From NCBI GenBank assembly GCA_026874595.1, contig CM049314.1:70258300-70322299 (forward strand): DNA of 64,000 bases. The letters run 5' to 3'. The notes under the pieces were generated by a model. It saw only the letters and a list, made by a program, of their open reading frames with translations, did not search any database and was not told where the DNA came from. Positions 1 to 13,790 of the stretch are shown piece by piece. The stretch's first letter is position 1; the number at the start of each line of letters is the position of its first letter. This DNA comes from Sipunculus nudus (taxonomy: Eukaryota; Annelida; Sipuncula; Golfingiida; Sipunculidae). The position numbers and the translations under genes were made by a program.

Positions 1-3000
1 ATGCTGATGTGAATGCAATGTTTTGGCCAAACAGCTCTGCAGAAATCGGTTTGAAAATGTTTGCCTGTAAAAGTTGTGTACAGCATAATTCTGTATCATA
101 ATCACTAAGGTGTCTATATACTTTAGACAGACTTCACATAAATTACCTGTTGCAACCTAAAATTATGAATACATGGATATTATAATAACTCATTAATTGG
201 TATTTGCATAACTTAAGTCATTGACCATCTAAGTAATCTAACCCCAGCTGGCCTCCTGAAGAGGAGTTGCTATGACAACAAGGGGCATGATGGGAAAATG
301 TATATTTCTTTAATTTTCACTAATTTCCTTCAATGCTCAATTTGTTCTGAGGAAAGGAAATTAAAGAAATAAAAACTTTCTGAAACAGCCAAAAAATTGC
401 TTAACAAACAATGTTTATTCACTGATAAACAACCAACAGGAATTAGAAATTCTTTTATTACTAATATTTGGAAATCACTGGTAAAGGAAATACTTAATGA
501 GTTTTGTAGAATATTACTTAAAATAATCACTACTATTATGAGAAATGATATTCTAAGTACTCATAAAACACTCAACAGACTGCCATAAGGGTGCTAAAAG
601 AAAATTAAATTAAATGATATATGAAACATGGTTTGAAGAAATCATATATATATAAAGCTTATGTCACAACAATTGCTGAAGGAACACACCAAACCTGTGA
701 AACATTTTATGTTATGTTCTTGTGTAACCATCCAGGCAGATAATTCAATTCATAATTGTGTGTATTACCAAAGCTACTGGTGCTCTAGTCTCTCAGATGA
801 TGGAGGGAGAATTTCACACCAGTGATCAATCTGACAATGCAAAGACAAGTTTTGCCTCGATCCACCCTTCTGCTGCAATTACAGACGACGGAGCTCTCCA
901 TGCACGATGAATAGTGTAAAACACTGACAGCTTGGAAAAGACAGGGAATGTGTGTTTTCATGGTTGATTAATCAAGCCATAAAAAAACACGGTCAGAAAT
1001 ATATTGGACTATTTATATCTGTATGCCACATTAGTGCTACTTCCTTTCCCACCAGTGGCCAATTTATTCGGCAATAACGGCACCCAGAAAACTGCTATAA
1101 CATGACACTCTCTGCGTAAAATCCATCGTAGATTGGCCAGATGACGTTTTGATGGACACTTTTTGTTTCATTTTAAAGACCTATTAAATTGGACGGCTAG
1201 CAGCAGGACCAACATTATTTTCACTTTTTTGGTTTCTCCTCAATATTACCACAAAAAAATGGTGAAGAAAGGGTTAAATTAACAGCTAAAAATGTGAAAA
1301 GGGGTTAATAATCTCATCAGCTGGTCTACATCATGAAGCCTGATGCTGAGCTTTAGGGCTGTGTCAGGAACTGTTGTAGCCCCTCAGGTTGTCTGATAAA
1401 TAGTCCATTACTGGTCATTAAGACTGTTAGCTGAAGCTGGTCACAGCTGGCAAAATGAGTGATGCTTAGAACCATCAAGACAAGCAGGTTTCCATGGAGA
1501 GATATCTCTCTGTTTGGACATGTATTCAACAGCGTTATACCTTACACAAACAGTTTTCTGGAAAAAATAAAAATGCTTTGTATTTTTGAGTGAGACCTTA
1601 TACTTTTCCCCCATAAATCACAATCATTATTTGTCATTTATTCTGAGTGATGTTCAAATTGTATTTAAAAATATACAGGGTTATTTGGTTTGACTGATTT
1701 TGAGATTGGTTGATTATCTCAATTATTACGAGTCTGACCATTTTACCCCCAAGTGGTCTTGGAATTTTTGGGTAGTTTGCGGCGCATAGATCTCATATGA
1801 AAAACTGCACTCCTAAATGTGGTTACCTTTGTGAACTGAACGTTTTGAGGAAATGTATTGATGCTGTTAGTGTTGTTATACCTTACCAATAAAATAACCC
1901 GAAATTTGTTTATAATAAAAACACTGGGTCTGATGATGTAAAAACCAATCCCAATATGAATCAAGATTGAAAATACTTGGTGAATTGTCATTAGCTTGCA
2001 GAATAAATAAAAAAAATAAATAAAATAAAAAAAAGCAGGAATTGCTTGTAGTTGAAAAATGTAAATAACAAGATGATCAATAATCTGATTCAGACGAGTT
2101 TTTCAAAAGAAAAGAAACTACAAATAACAACGCATTTACAGTCAGAAGATCAAAGAAGAATTTGATTACCACTGCATATGGCAACATTGACAAACGTATT
2201 GTGACAGGTTATCGTTCTTTTCCAGATGAAACATATTAAGTAAATCTCCAGCACATGGTGAACATGTATCTGCTCACAAAAAAATAAAACATGGAACCAA
2301 TTTAGACAAACGACAGGTTTAGGTAAGTTATGAGGATCACTTTATCAATATTTTACAGCCAGTCTAGATGTGGCAAGTCTCGTTTTAATGTAACTACTTC
2401 TGTGGATCATCCTTACAGGGTAGTCATTGAATCGGCATCTGAGGTGAAGCGGTGATATTTCGCAAATCAATACTAGGCTGTCAATGTGAGGTTCACGGAG
2501 CCAACGACAAGTGGGACTACACGCAACCTTTTTTTGCAGTTCTCCCTCCTGCTCAAAGGACTTGGATATAACTATTGATTGGGCTCGCTACACTGTAGAA
2601 CGGCAGAATGAGGTCTGTTCAAGAGAGCTATAAAATCACACTCCTGATGAAATACAGCAGAATTTTCTCTGCGTAATTGTGATTTCTGATATGTGAATTT
2701 GCACATATTTTACAAATTCCCTACACCATGATTCCTTTGTCAATTAACTCCAGTAATGCTGGCGGCTGATTTTTTACCAACACTTAATGTGCATGTCTTG
2801 CTTTCCATATTAAAAACCACCTAACACAATTTTACACATACAGCAAGCACACAGACCAGATCTCCCAAATCAATTCTTATTAAATTTTCCACATTTATAT
2901 TTCATGTAAATATGAGAGTCTATGAATGTGTTTTAAATTACTGCAATGCTTTCTGGCCCTGAATGATGATAACTGGTTTATCCATCCCACACATGGTCTA

Positions 3001-6000
3001 TGAATTCCTTTTCAAGTTCAAACTTGGTCCACTGCACTATAAATATTAGATATATTCTAAATTAAGCAATATTAAATTCACACTATAAAGAATAAAGTAA
3101 TGCAGGCAGGATGTCCAAAAATCAGAGAACTTTGAATTGTCTGTCTTCTTATAAGTTATGCTTCCTCTTCCAGTTCTAAAAAAAAGTAAGGGTCATTTAG
3201 GTGCATCCTTTACTTGTTAGCTTTAAACATTTGGTCATTTTGAGAAATTTACATATTCAAATTAATCTGTGTATTTAAAAAGTATCAAAGTTAGAAAAAA
3301 TTGCAATTTACAGAATGATAAGTAGTCGACAAAATGCATTTTTTTACAATACTGTATGCACAGTAATACAATTGTCTTTGACAACATTGAAGCTAACTCC
3401 TACGGTTAGATCTAGATTTCTCCAGGAGGCTATGGCAGCGGTCAAACAAAGGAAGTACAAGGACTTACACCAGAACTGTTATTTATTTCCCAAATATGTA
3501 TGCTAGCATGTATAATATTTACACTGAAGCCAGTGTGTTTCAGGATCAAGCTGTTTGAGTAACTTTCCTTGGTTTTAGTGTACATTCCCTGCTTGTCCTT
3601 TCCCCAGGGCTTCAAGGTCACAAGGGGCTATAGATAAAGTTACCACCAGCGCAAATCCCTGCTGGTTAATCAGTCCCACAGCCCCCTGTGCTATTTCAGC
3701 GCTGCTACAGTCAATTAGGCACATGGTCAGCCCTCTGGCTGCACTGGTCAACAACATCAGCAGGTCACTTGAGGTCAACAGATTCTGTAACACTTAACAG
3801 CAAGGCCAACATAAATATTGGCCTTCCCAGAAATCCCAGGCTCCTCTGTTAAACTAAGAACAACAGAAAGGCCATATAATTACGATTATTCAGGAATGTC
3901 AGTTGTGGTGTAGACATACCCAGATATACAATACTGGTGAGTTAGGCCTTGGCAAATCATCTGTATCACCAATTGGTTTACTTTGTCTGCCACTAATCCA
4001 CATCAGTTTGGTCTTTTGTGGTCCGCTTCAAGGCTTGGAAGACGGTCTACAGAAGTTCAGTTTACTTGAGTCAGTTTTTCAGTGACAGTAAACCAGTTCC
4101 TAAATTAAGGCTAATGCATACAAGGAACATTTTTAGTATGCATGAGGCCAGTTTTCACCAGTTCCTTTTTGGACATAACACTTTTAATGCAGCATGGTAC
4201 ATCTAGATAATGATGCCTGTTAACTGTGAGGGGTCTTTGAATCAATTCAATTAATAAACTCTTTACCTTTAAATTATTATTTCAGTGGTAACTTCAGAAT
4301 TTCTTTAAAATAATAATAAATATTTTATTGCAATGGATGCTAGTTAATTTTAGCAACTAATGGAACAAAGTAGGTTGTAGCAAACAATTATAAAAACATT
4401 AAATGTCCAGGCCACAGGCTGAAAGAATGAAGGAAAACATCCCTACCACTGCTTCCCAAAGTTCAAAGAAGAACTGAACATACTTGTGTCACTTACTGAA
4501 TGCTCATAAATCACAGGAATGCTATTTTAAGATCCAAGAGGGAAACACTGGTTGACTCTACTAGCTTTTGTAAGTGTCCTCCACCTAGCAAAATTTATTA
4601 CTATGATCCCTGGAGTAGTTTTTTTATGGATATGCAAGAAATATTTGAAACTGTTGAACACCAAAAACTGATTTCCTGCTATGGATAACACAGACAGAGA
4701 AAATGTCAAAACCTATGATATTTGAGTGAAAACAAAGATGGTTCCTTTTACTTTTAACATTGGATCAAAACAAAATTTGTTATATATGATCATAAATTAT
4801 CCTACAAACTTCCAGTGAGAAATACTACTTTAGCATTGCAGTTTATGGAAAACAGAAAGTGAAGACAAAGAAAGGGCTATTTAAATTATTTCATTACAGG
4901 GGATGAGGACTTAATAGTCTAATTTCTGGACAACAAAATATTAGTCCTCTAATGATGTCATCATCTTATTACAGAACACTATTTATATAAAGGGTGCAAA
5001 AATATAATTATAATAGATTCTATCCAGAAGCACCCTGAATTATTTGCTAAACATAAAGCAAATTCAATTAAAATCTACCAGCTAAAAACTACTGATAGGC
5101 CAAATTTATTTTTTAGTCAAGGAATTTTGTTGAGGCATTTTCATAATTAACTGACAAAGCCCCAATCTAAAATTGCCATTTATTTAAAATCCTGTCTCAA
5201 CGTGAAGATTTATATCACAAAATAAAATCTTAAACCAATTTTCAATATTTTGCTTTTTGCCATAAAAAGCTGTTATACGGATGAGTAAGAAATACTAATG
5301 AAGATCAATGTTTTGTTTGGTATATGTACGGTAGCTGCAGGTTAATTGGACATAGTGGGACCCGATGGCCTCACTGCGGAATCAGCGATCCCGAGGAAAT
5401 GATACCCTATAGCCTCCCCTGGTGTAAATATTAGCATTTTTGAACCCAATTATATTCAGCCTGTCCCCCTGGCTCGAGTTCATGCTGTTCTGCTTTATCA
5501 ACTTACTTGCTGAGTGATGAAGTTAATCAAGCGTTAGTAAATGTAATCATGCCTTGGTGATGCCACAATATATCATGTAGCAACACCTCCTATCTCAAAA
5601 ACAAACAGGAAACAACTCCCAAGACTGCTCCATTGTTAGAGTGCCTTGACAAAATAAACCTGTTACACTCTATAAAATGTGGAAATCTTGTATATTGTAG
5701 CTAAAGGCAAGAATACATGAAACATTAGAAAACGGAGAGATCATATGAAAATTTTATACATATGGACCTGTGAAATGGTGGAATCGAGGAAACTTGAGTT
5801 ACAATCTTTCTTAGGGTATCTTGGTTTTCATGTGACACAACTTTATTTAGGAGAACCTTATATAGGCATATTTATATGGAAGAGACACTTCAGACTAAGA
5901 GTTGTAAGACAAAAGAATTTGGAATCTTGCAAAATCGGAATAAAATATATTGTGTAAATATATTTCTACCTTGTCTGATACACTTCTTTCCCTCAATATT

Positions 6001-6513
6001 TTTGTATGTTTGCATGGGTTCTCAAAAAAACATTTATAGATCCCCCCCCCTTCTATCTCTCTCTCATACACTCTTTTTCTCTGTCTGTGTACATTTAACG
6101 CCTAACATAGGCATTTATACCAACTCTGTCACTCTGATAAATGAAATTACAAAACCAAGGCCCAATATTTCTTTGGCAATACAACACGACTAGAATACTG
6201 ACAAAGACCCACCACTACATACAGACTTTTCCACGAGCATGAGCTCTGCATATTTGCAGTCATCTGCTGTGTCTGTGTCATACTGATAATTGTGCAGCTC
6301 TGCATGTTTTGTTTCATGTAACTCTCAGAAATCTGACAAATATCTCCCCTTCAATTAATAAAGTAAAATTTTTTTTACCTTTTTCATCTGAAGTAGCAAA
6401 GAAGATATATTGTGTATGTGATATACCCGAACATTAAGTTCAGTTGTCACCAACAAATGTCACTCATGCAGTGGAAAAGGTCTATTTTACATTAATTATA
6501 ATAATGAACTTAC
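1..6513. other. Non-coding DNA, likely first intron of the FERM gene after its coding exon
   Basis: AT-rich, with stops in all frames. I looked on the minus strand for the next FERM exon; strong donors exist at about 4496 and 5509, but all frames before them are closed. Only a 9-bp C run at about 6042 and CT-rich DNA after it stand out. Confidence 0.4.
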
Positions 6514-6612
6514 CGGTACATGGAAGGTATGAACCGTGTCATCCAACATGACCACTTTCACCGCCAGGTAGCGCCCCTTGCGGGGAGCCGGTGAGGCATG
6601 TGGAGAACTCAT
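6514..6612 (-). CDS. First coding exon of a FERM-domain protein, probably FARP1/2-like
   Basis: Seen: the minus strand carries a 33-codon reading frame that starts with ATG at 6612 and runs straight into a strong donor (ACCG|GTAAGTT) after base 6514, in phase 0. In-frame TAA lies 18 codons upstream with no other Met between, so this start is well supported. The peptide has a Ser/Pro-rich leader (SSPHASPAP), then KGRYLAVKVVMLDDT and ends FHVP. Known: FERM F1 lobes begin with a beta strand and a LDD(T/S) turn. FARP1/FARP2 have a Pro-rich leader followed by K-L-x-x-I-K-I-x-MLDDT and F-x-VP with the same spacing. FARP proteins are RhoGEFs with FERM and two PH domains that act at the membrane in neurite and dendrite growth. 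Inferred: this is the 5' coding end of a FARP orthologue. FRMD7-type FERM proteins are the main alternative. The next exon (rest of F1, with a YFGLEF-like motif) was not found down to base 1. Confidence 0.72.
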
Positions 6613-6813
6613 TTTCCTATTTTTCCAAAAAGCGTTTAATCTGTGTGGGCCACTTGTCAAGTGTTAATTTGTCCGTTTTGGTCTACCATGGACTGTGCAC
6701 GTTTTCGTCGATTCCTAGGTACTCTCCAATAAGGACCCCATTACGGGGAGTGGCTACAGTCTCTGTTACCCCAATGGATGGTCTTGGTTACCCTTCATCC
6801 TGAATTGGTCTAC
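6613..6813 (-). other. 5' UTR part of the FERM-gene exon, with splice acceptor
   Basis: Upstream of the ATG, the minus strand has about 200 nt with stops in all frames. It begins at a canonical acceptor (TTCTTCTTTGCAG|GTAGACC; AG at 6814-6815). This implies at least one further non-coding exon and the promoter at higher coordinates, separated by a long intron. I could not place that exon. The stretch is visibly richer in GC and CpG than its surroundings, as expected for a 5' exon. Confidence 0.6.
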
Positions 6814-7700
6814 CTGCAAAGAAGAATAAACAAGTTATTAAAATCACTTCTACAGAAACCATTATAGAATAAAATATAATTGTAAATCTATACAATGAAA
6901 ATGTCTAATCTGTCTTCATCAAATATAATTTGGCCATTCTTCCCAATTCCTAAATACAAATTATGATATAACTTTGTGATTTGGATTGCCTCATGAATAA
7001 ATGATCATATTCTATGGGAAAAAAATACTTGTAATTTTAAGACAACAGGGTTTTATTAAGATACTGAGACCATGGTGGAAATGTGTTCTAGTGATCATTT
7101 GAGAAATTTGAAACATGTCACCTGTCAGTAAGTTGTACAATTTATAGTCTTGACTCAAGTCCATTACAGTATTAAATATCAAGAGTCTCAAGGACAGTGT
7201 CCAATCAGCTGACGTACAAGATGTATTAATATCAGCTCATCTGTGAAAAGCTTTCTGCATTATACATAATATGTGAACATTTCCTGACATTTGGATTAAA
7301 AATGAAAGAATGTACTTGATATGAAAAGAAAAAGACCTTTTCTGAAAACAGATTGTACATAATATGCACACTGTTGCACAGGATGGAGCATTATTAATTA
7401 AGTATTAATTAAGCATTCAAATTTATGATAATATGTGATGTATGTAAACTAGCAATGTAATAAAAATGGCAGTGATACCTGTGGAAAAACAAAATTGTCG
7501 TAAACAAAAGAAGAGCTTTAGTGTTCCCTTACTTGCAAAAATTAAAAATCCTTTGTGGTCAAATATTATCTTTTGTTTAAATGAATAAAGTAATAACTGA
7601 ATAGAGAAGTGAATGGAAGGTAAAGAAGAGATAACTGAATCAATTCTTATAGATCTCTCACAATTCCCAGGCCCACGTGCCTACCTTTCATTATACAATT

Positions 7701-8066
7701 AGAGCACCACAAAGGGGTATAATATGCCCGTCACGTATCTGGTGACCTCTGACCTCAATAATAATATGTAAATTTTGCTGGGATTGTAATTCAGATGAGA
7801 AACTTTATTGGTAAATATGTGTACTGAGTTTCATTAAAATCCATAAGACTTTAGGTAACTAACCATGGTGCCACCAGTGTCTGGTGACCTCTGACCTCAT
7901 TAAATATGCATGGATTTGTTGGAAATCAAACTTAGCAGAGATATTATATAGATTAATACTTCTGTTGTGGTGAGTTTTGTAAAATGCATCAAAGCTCCTG
8001 CAAGTTAACGTTGCATCACTGAAAGTTAATGGACGGACGGTGTGCATACCATAGTACGTCTTGGCT
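7701..8066 (+). repeat. Dispersed repeat family 'agagcaccac', copy 1
   Basis: Starts agagcaccacaaagg, contains CTGGTGACCTCTGACCTCA twice about 125 bp apart, then aatatg...attttgctgg...gtgagaaactttattggtaaatatgtgta-type segments, and ends near ggacggacggtgtgc. The same order of segments recurs at 23691-24020 at roughly 70-75% similarity. It appears to be a non-autonomous interspersed repeat whose unit is itself an imperfect dimer. No coding frame. Confidence 0.6.
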
Positions 8067-8284
8067 ATGCGTATTTTTTATGATTTAAGATTTTAATGAT
8101 TCAACAGTTTATAATTCATGATATACATGTGCAATCATCAAAATCATATCATGTTTCATTAAGTTGTATTTATGTGCACAAAGTTTCCCTCTGCAAGCAT
8201 ATATATTCAGTGGAGCACATTTGTTTATCCAACCTCTTCTCTAATGCTTTGCATTCGCTCTCTTGTTTTATCTCCATCTCTCTG

Positions 8285-9460
8285 CTTGGTTTTTGCCTTT
8301 AGCTCTCTCTCTCTCTCTCCATGTTCCCACCATCATTCACTTCATCTGTCTGTTAACCTGATATTCATGTTTCCTCTCTCTCATTCTCTCTCTCCCTATG
8401 TTCCCACCATCATTCACTTCATCTGTCTAGTAACCTGATATTCATGTTTCCTCTCTCTCATTCTCTCTCTCTCCCCATGTTGCCATCATCATTCACTTCA
8501 TCTGTCTAGTAACCTGATATTTATGTTTCCTCTCACTCTCTCTCTCTCCATGTTCCCACCATCATTCACTTCATCTGTCTAGTAACCTGATATTCATGTT
8601 TCCTCTCGCTCTCTCTCTCTCCATGTTCCCACCATCATTCACTTCATCTGTCTAGTAACCTGATATCCATGTTTCCTCTCTCTCATTCTCTCTCTCTCCC
8701 CATGTTGCCATCATCATTCACTTCATCTGTCTAGTAACCTGATATTCATGTTTCCTCTCTCATATTCTCTCTCTCTCCCCATGTTGCCATCATCATTCAC
8801 TTCATCTGTCTAGTAACCTGATATTCATGTTTCCTCTCGCTCTCTCTCTCCATGTTCCCACCATCATTCACTTCATCTGTCTGGTAACCTGATATTCATG
8901 TTTCCTCTCTCTCTCTCCCCATGTTGCCATCATCATTCACTTCATCTGTCTAGTAACCTGATATTCATGTTTCCTCTCGCTCTCGCTCTCTCCATGTTCC
9001 TACCATCATTCACTTCATCTGTCTAGTAACCTGATATTCATGTTTCCTCTCTCTCATTCTCTCTCTCTCCCCATGTTGCCATCATCATTCACTTCATCTG
9101 TCTAGTAACCTGATATTCATGTTTCCTCTCTCTCATTCTCTCTCTCTCCCCATGTTGCCATCATCATTCACTTCATCTGTCTAGTAACCTGATATTCATG
9201 TTTCCTCTCTCATATTCTCTCTCTCTCCCCATGTTGCCATCATCATTCACTTCATCTGTCTAGTAACCTGATATTCATGTTTCCTCTCTCTCATTCTCTC
9301 TCTCTCCCCATGTTGCCATCATCAATCACTTCATCTGTCTAGTAACCTGATATTCATGTTTCCTCTCCCTCTCTCTCTCCATGCTCCCACCATCTTTCAC
9401 TTCATCTGTCCACAAGTAACCTGATATTCATGTTTCCTCTCTCTCTCTCCCCCCCCCCTC
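8285..9460 (+). repeat. CT-rich minisatellite, about 15 copies of a 70-80 bp unit
   Basis: Each unit has a (CT)n stretch of variable length, then ccatgtt(c/g)cca(c/t)catcattc, acttcatctgtctagtaacc and tgatattcatgtttc. Two subtypes alternate (ccatgttcccacc and ccatgttgccatc), which shows higher-order duplication. Unit length varies mainly through the CT tract. It is followed by more CT-rich DNA up to about 9.9 kb. No coding function. Confidence 0.9.
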
Positions 9461-9747
9461 TATGCCACTGCTCTATTTAAGAATATTTCACTCTGATTTC
9501 TCCTCCTACCCAACCCACCACACCCTTGTAGCTGAGAGGTCCAGCTCTCCACCACCATGCCTGGCAGTCTCACCTGCTTTTACATATTAAGAAAACATGC
9601 TCTAAACCATGGAACCATTCCTCCTTCCTACCTCTCTCTCTCTCTCTTACCTGGAATGGACAGATTCCAGGAGTGCCTGATGTCTTTGTCCTTGAAATTA
9701 TCACTCTCTTTCACTCTCACTTTTGCTCTTTTTCTCTTTTTCATTAA

Positions 9748-9749
<2 letters not shown>

Positions 9750-9783
<34 letters not shown>
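9750..9783 (+). repeat. (CA)n microsatellite
   Basis: An uninterrupted run of about 17 CA dinucleotides. Confidence 0.95.
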
Positions 9784-9785
<2 letters not shown>

Positions 9786-9789
9786 TTTG

Positions 9790-12700
9790 TATTTTACCTC
9801 CCTCCCATTTTCACACACAACCACACAGGTCATATTTTCCTTCTTCCTTTTTCTCTCTATCCACTTGTCACCTGTAGATATCAATCTCTCCTGTAAACCC
9901 AATGCCTGAGAGTAAGACTTGTGGATCTCCTATCTGGCCCTCCCCTCTCAAGTATGCCCTCCCTTTCCTCTATTCTAAATTAATGCAGCAACTCTGATTC
10001 CTATACATACACTCACTGTGTGTACACCAAACCCCGGGGCCACGCAGGTACAACAATGAATACCAAAGTATTTAATACCGGCCTCTAGCTCTAGTGCAGC
10101 AGTCTGGGAATGTTGACTTAAGAATCACTACACATTCACACAAATCATGTCTACAACTTACAGAACATAACATCAGCTCTGCCATGCATGATCAATTACC
10201 ATAAAATTTCCGGCTAGAGTGCTGAGAGAAAATAGCATCACCCAGTCAGAATACACGGACAATTCACTCATTGTGAAATAGGTAACAAACCAATTTATAT
10301 CGCTGCTTTTGAAGTAGGAGAATCACCCGCTAACGGTTGATGAGTATATCGGTGAGTGAGTAGCGATTCCATGACTATGTGGTGTAACTATAGTGACTGA
10401 TTGAGATGTCAGCCATGATGGATCATTCACATACTCAAACCAGATGGATGCAGCGCCATGAGTGGTCTCACTGGTTAAGCGAACATGATGTGAAAATAGC
10501 CACTCGACACTCTTTACATGTTCCCACTTTCACCTGCCTCTAGATATATCAAAGAAAATACAAAAATACGAGTCACCTGTAAATTGGTATTTTAAAGTTT
10601 TCAGGCTAATTAATATTCATGACACATCCCACATTCATTCTTGCATGCCAGTATATATCATATTTTGGACATTTTAGTATGACAAATGTCAAAACATATT
10701 CATCACAATACCTATTTACCAATAATCTCTAAATTATGAACTATCACAAAGCATTTGATTGGATCAAGTACTACAAATGTGATAATAATTAATATTGTCA
10801 GAAAAAAATTACTGTATTCCATGAACAGTGATAAATAGTTAATATCATCAGAAGCAAATATTCCAATGATTGTGACAAGCTATTAATAACAGAGACAAAT
10901 GATAATATTCACAGCCTGGCAATAAATATTTTATAATAAATATCATTGGAAACTACAAATATACATTTAAGATCATGATAATTATGTGGTATCATCCGTG
11001 TTTCTTTGACTTCATTCTAAACACTATGACCAGATGTATATGATATTATGTATGATTGTGATAAAAATGTACATGTATGTATTATCTTAACTGTTCATAT
11101 GTCTGAGAGATAAATATTATATGGCAACATGAGCAAATATTAGTATTTCCCTGACTGAATACTGTACTGGGATCTGCATGCATGTATGTACATGTATATC
11201 ATGTTTTTTCCTCTGAGACTGTTCTTAATTAAGATTATCAAAAGCATATTACTGTAATTTTATTACTGTATCATTAGGATAATATACATATAGTCTAATC
11301 CATGACATATTTCATCATTCCTAATTGTTATGAATCCCAATTGTTGTTATTAATATGTATAATAATTGGAAACAAATGACAGTACTAACATATAGTCTGT
11401 AGCAGCTGATTTTCATTTTTCACATTTCAGAACATCAAGTTTGACAAGATCACAGTTTGTTCTATGTTAAACTTCAATTGGACTCTTTCCAAGTAAAATT
11501 TAAGCTACAATCCTACTGGCATAGACCAGAGTTTTGCAAAAGGTGTTTAGCAACTGGTGACCATTCAACTATAGCACATATGCAACCAACCACCTTTACA
11601 TTTTGTTCTGTTTGTCAACAATGGCGCATGTTTCCTGTTTATACTTACAGTCTGTAAATAAACATACAGCACATACACCCATCACAGCTAGATTCCTTAT
11701 AAGAACTTTTTACTTAACAAGCATAACCAAAAGTTCATTAATATGTCCACAGAGAAAGCCAGAAATCACATAAAATCTACATAAAACCGGTTGAATAGCT
11801 GGCTTTAATTAATTATTTTAATTAATGTCCCTAACAGTGTCCCTGTCCCTTCTGTGTCTGAGTTCATGACATAATGACAAAACTGGGAATGTTTTTTTCT
11901 GGGGTACCTTGTGTTTCACGCTCACAATCCTTTTCTATCCTTCTTAACCCTTAAATAACAACCCAAACCAATTTGAAGAGTCCCTGTGGTTTTGAAAGTG
12001 AATACATGTATCTAATTGGAAAAATCTAAACCCTGTCATGTATTTTCAATGGAAATTGTTAGTATTTTGTAATATTCAGTAAAACCTTTCAGAAATATAC
12101 AGGCAGTGAATAAATGAGGAAGAGAACACTGAGATTTCATCTGAATTTCCCTTCACAAGATCTGTAAGGTACTAAACCAGTGAAGTAACATGAAACCGCA
12201 AAATCACCGTCTCCATGTTGTATTCATGATCGCATTACTGTAAACCACTCATAAAATCCTCCTCTGCATTCCAGCACTTCCTCTACTTAAAATCGCAGCC
12301 ACAGAAAGACAATAATCGACATAATTCCTCAGTGAAGAAATCTGATAATATTTTTTGTGACTGTTTCACAACAGACAACTGCAATACTTTAACAATTTCA
12401 CATGATAATAAATATGAATAGGCATAATTCTTCAGTGATTAAACCAGGTATTGTGATAGTGCAAATATCCTTTGATGAGTACTGTGGGGGCTTAATATTT
12501 TTTTACAATGCAATAAACATGAATGTGACGTGGAAATAATCTACTAACTTGGGCCTGATGGTAAAAAGCAGCAATTACCCATAAGCCACTGCAGCGGCTG
12601 AGTGACTGGCGTAGAAGCAGTTGAGAATGTCATGATTGCGTAATGTTGTGTAAAGCTCCCACAACCCATGAGATTTATGTCCTGTGCTTTTCTACCTTAA

Positions 12701-13010
12701 ATGACATAAGAGGCCTGATAAAATAACCCTAGCTAGCTCTAGAAAACATCTGCAGACGATGATTCCAGATTAACATAAACACGATTATTTATTTAAGACT
12801 GGGTGTCTGCTGTACCTGGCATTGTCACATGCTTTGAAATAACAGACAGAATTCCCTTATCATATTTGTGTCTGTGAATTTATTCTATTTTTAGTACTCA
12901 GCAAAGTGGATTTTCAATTAAACTGTTTCAGATAAGAAAATACAAATTTATATATTTTTGTCACAGAAAATTTAGGACTATTTAGTTTGGAACGATATTA
13001 ATATTAATTA
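9790..13010. other. No gene seen
   Basis: AT-rich unique DNA. The 9.9-10.5 kb and 12.2-12.8 kb parts are less AT-rich but have no supported exon or repeat. One short frame at 11457 has two CxxC pairs, judged accidental. Confidence 0.5.
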
Positions 13011-13015
13011 TTAAC

Positions 13016-13222
13016 TACTGTGAAACTTGTCAGAAAGACCACATGCCGTATAAGACCACCTGCCTAATAAGACCACCTACAGGTCCATTAAGACCACCCT
13101 TTAGAGAAATGAAAGCATTCACACTGGATATAACCGATCTGTCTAATAATACCACCTGTGAGTTAAGACACTTATTGACCAGTCCCACTGGCACATGGTC
13201 CTATTAAGCAGGCTTTCCTGTA
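13016..13222. mobile_element. TA-flanked MITE of the 'GACCACC' family, copy 1
   Basis: Begins TACTGTGAAACTTG and ends with the related inverted sequence ...GCTTTCCTGTAG followed by TA. The interior holds repeated 'aagaccacc' motifs (agaccacatg, aagaccacctg, aagaccacctac, aagaccaccc). Ends and TA flanks suit a Tc1/mariner-mobilised MITE. Relatives lie at 21180-21367 and 23130-23312. Confidence 0.6.
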
Positions 13223-13477
13223 GTTTATTTTTACAGCTACCTCCATCATGTATTATGTTCTTGTATAGGCTGTTTGGTTGGTCTGAGTGTTAGAAAATTT
13301 TTAATTAAAATAAAAAAAGTTATTCATGGATTTTGATGATATTTTGTGGCAGTTATGGTTATACTAAGAAAACAATCTTTTATTTAAATATAGGGAGGTA
13401 ATGATATCAACTAATATGGATCACAGAAATATGCATGGACACTTAATTGTTCAGAAGATTTTTTTAATACAGTGAGA

Positions 13478-13790
13478 AAAGGCAAAAAAAATAAAAGGTA
13501 TGGTTCTCAGGCACAACCCATGCCAATTTTAACCCCCTGCATGAAACATTTTAATTGATTTTCATCTTTCAAGAAAATAAAATAATACAATTTTGTTACA
13601 TTTTCCTTTGTTATGTAGTGCTTTTACCTATTTAGCATAAAAACCCTTTTAATTTCATGTTTTTCCCAGATCATTATGACATTTATATCGAAACAAACAA
13701 AAAAAGGTAAAAAATAAAATACCGCCAGCTCGTACTGATTTCTGAAAAAAAGTGCCCGAGAACCATACCTTTTTATTTTTTAGGTCTAAT
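13478..13790. mobile_element. MITE family A ('AAGGTATGGTTCTC' ends), copy 1
   Basis: Left end aaaggtatggttctcaggca matches, inverted, the right end gtgcccgagaaccatacctt at about 13752-13771. The outer A/T-rich tips (ggcaaaaaaa / ttttttaggtct) are also inverted. The interior is AT-rich with tcttcaagaaaataaaat and cagatcattatgac segments shared by all three copies. About 310 bp; non-coding. Confidence 0.75.

Noticed and set aside
4490-5520. Strong minus-strand donors at about 4496 and 5509, tested as the next FERM exon
   Set aside because: All three frames before each donor contain stops within a few codons and none shows FERM motifs.
11457-11657. Short frame with two CxxC pairs and histidines, zinc-finger-like
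   Set aside because: Spacing fits no known finger, the frame is 66 codons and has no exon signals.
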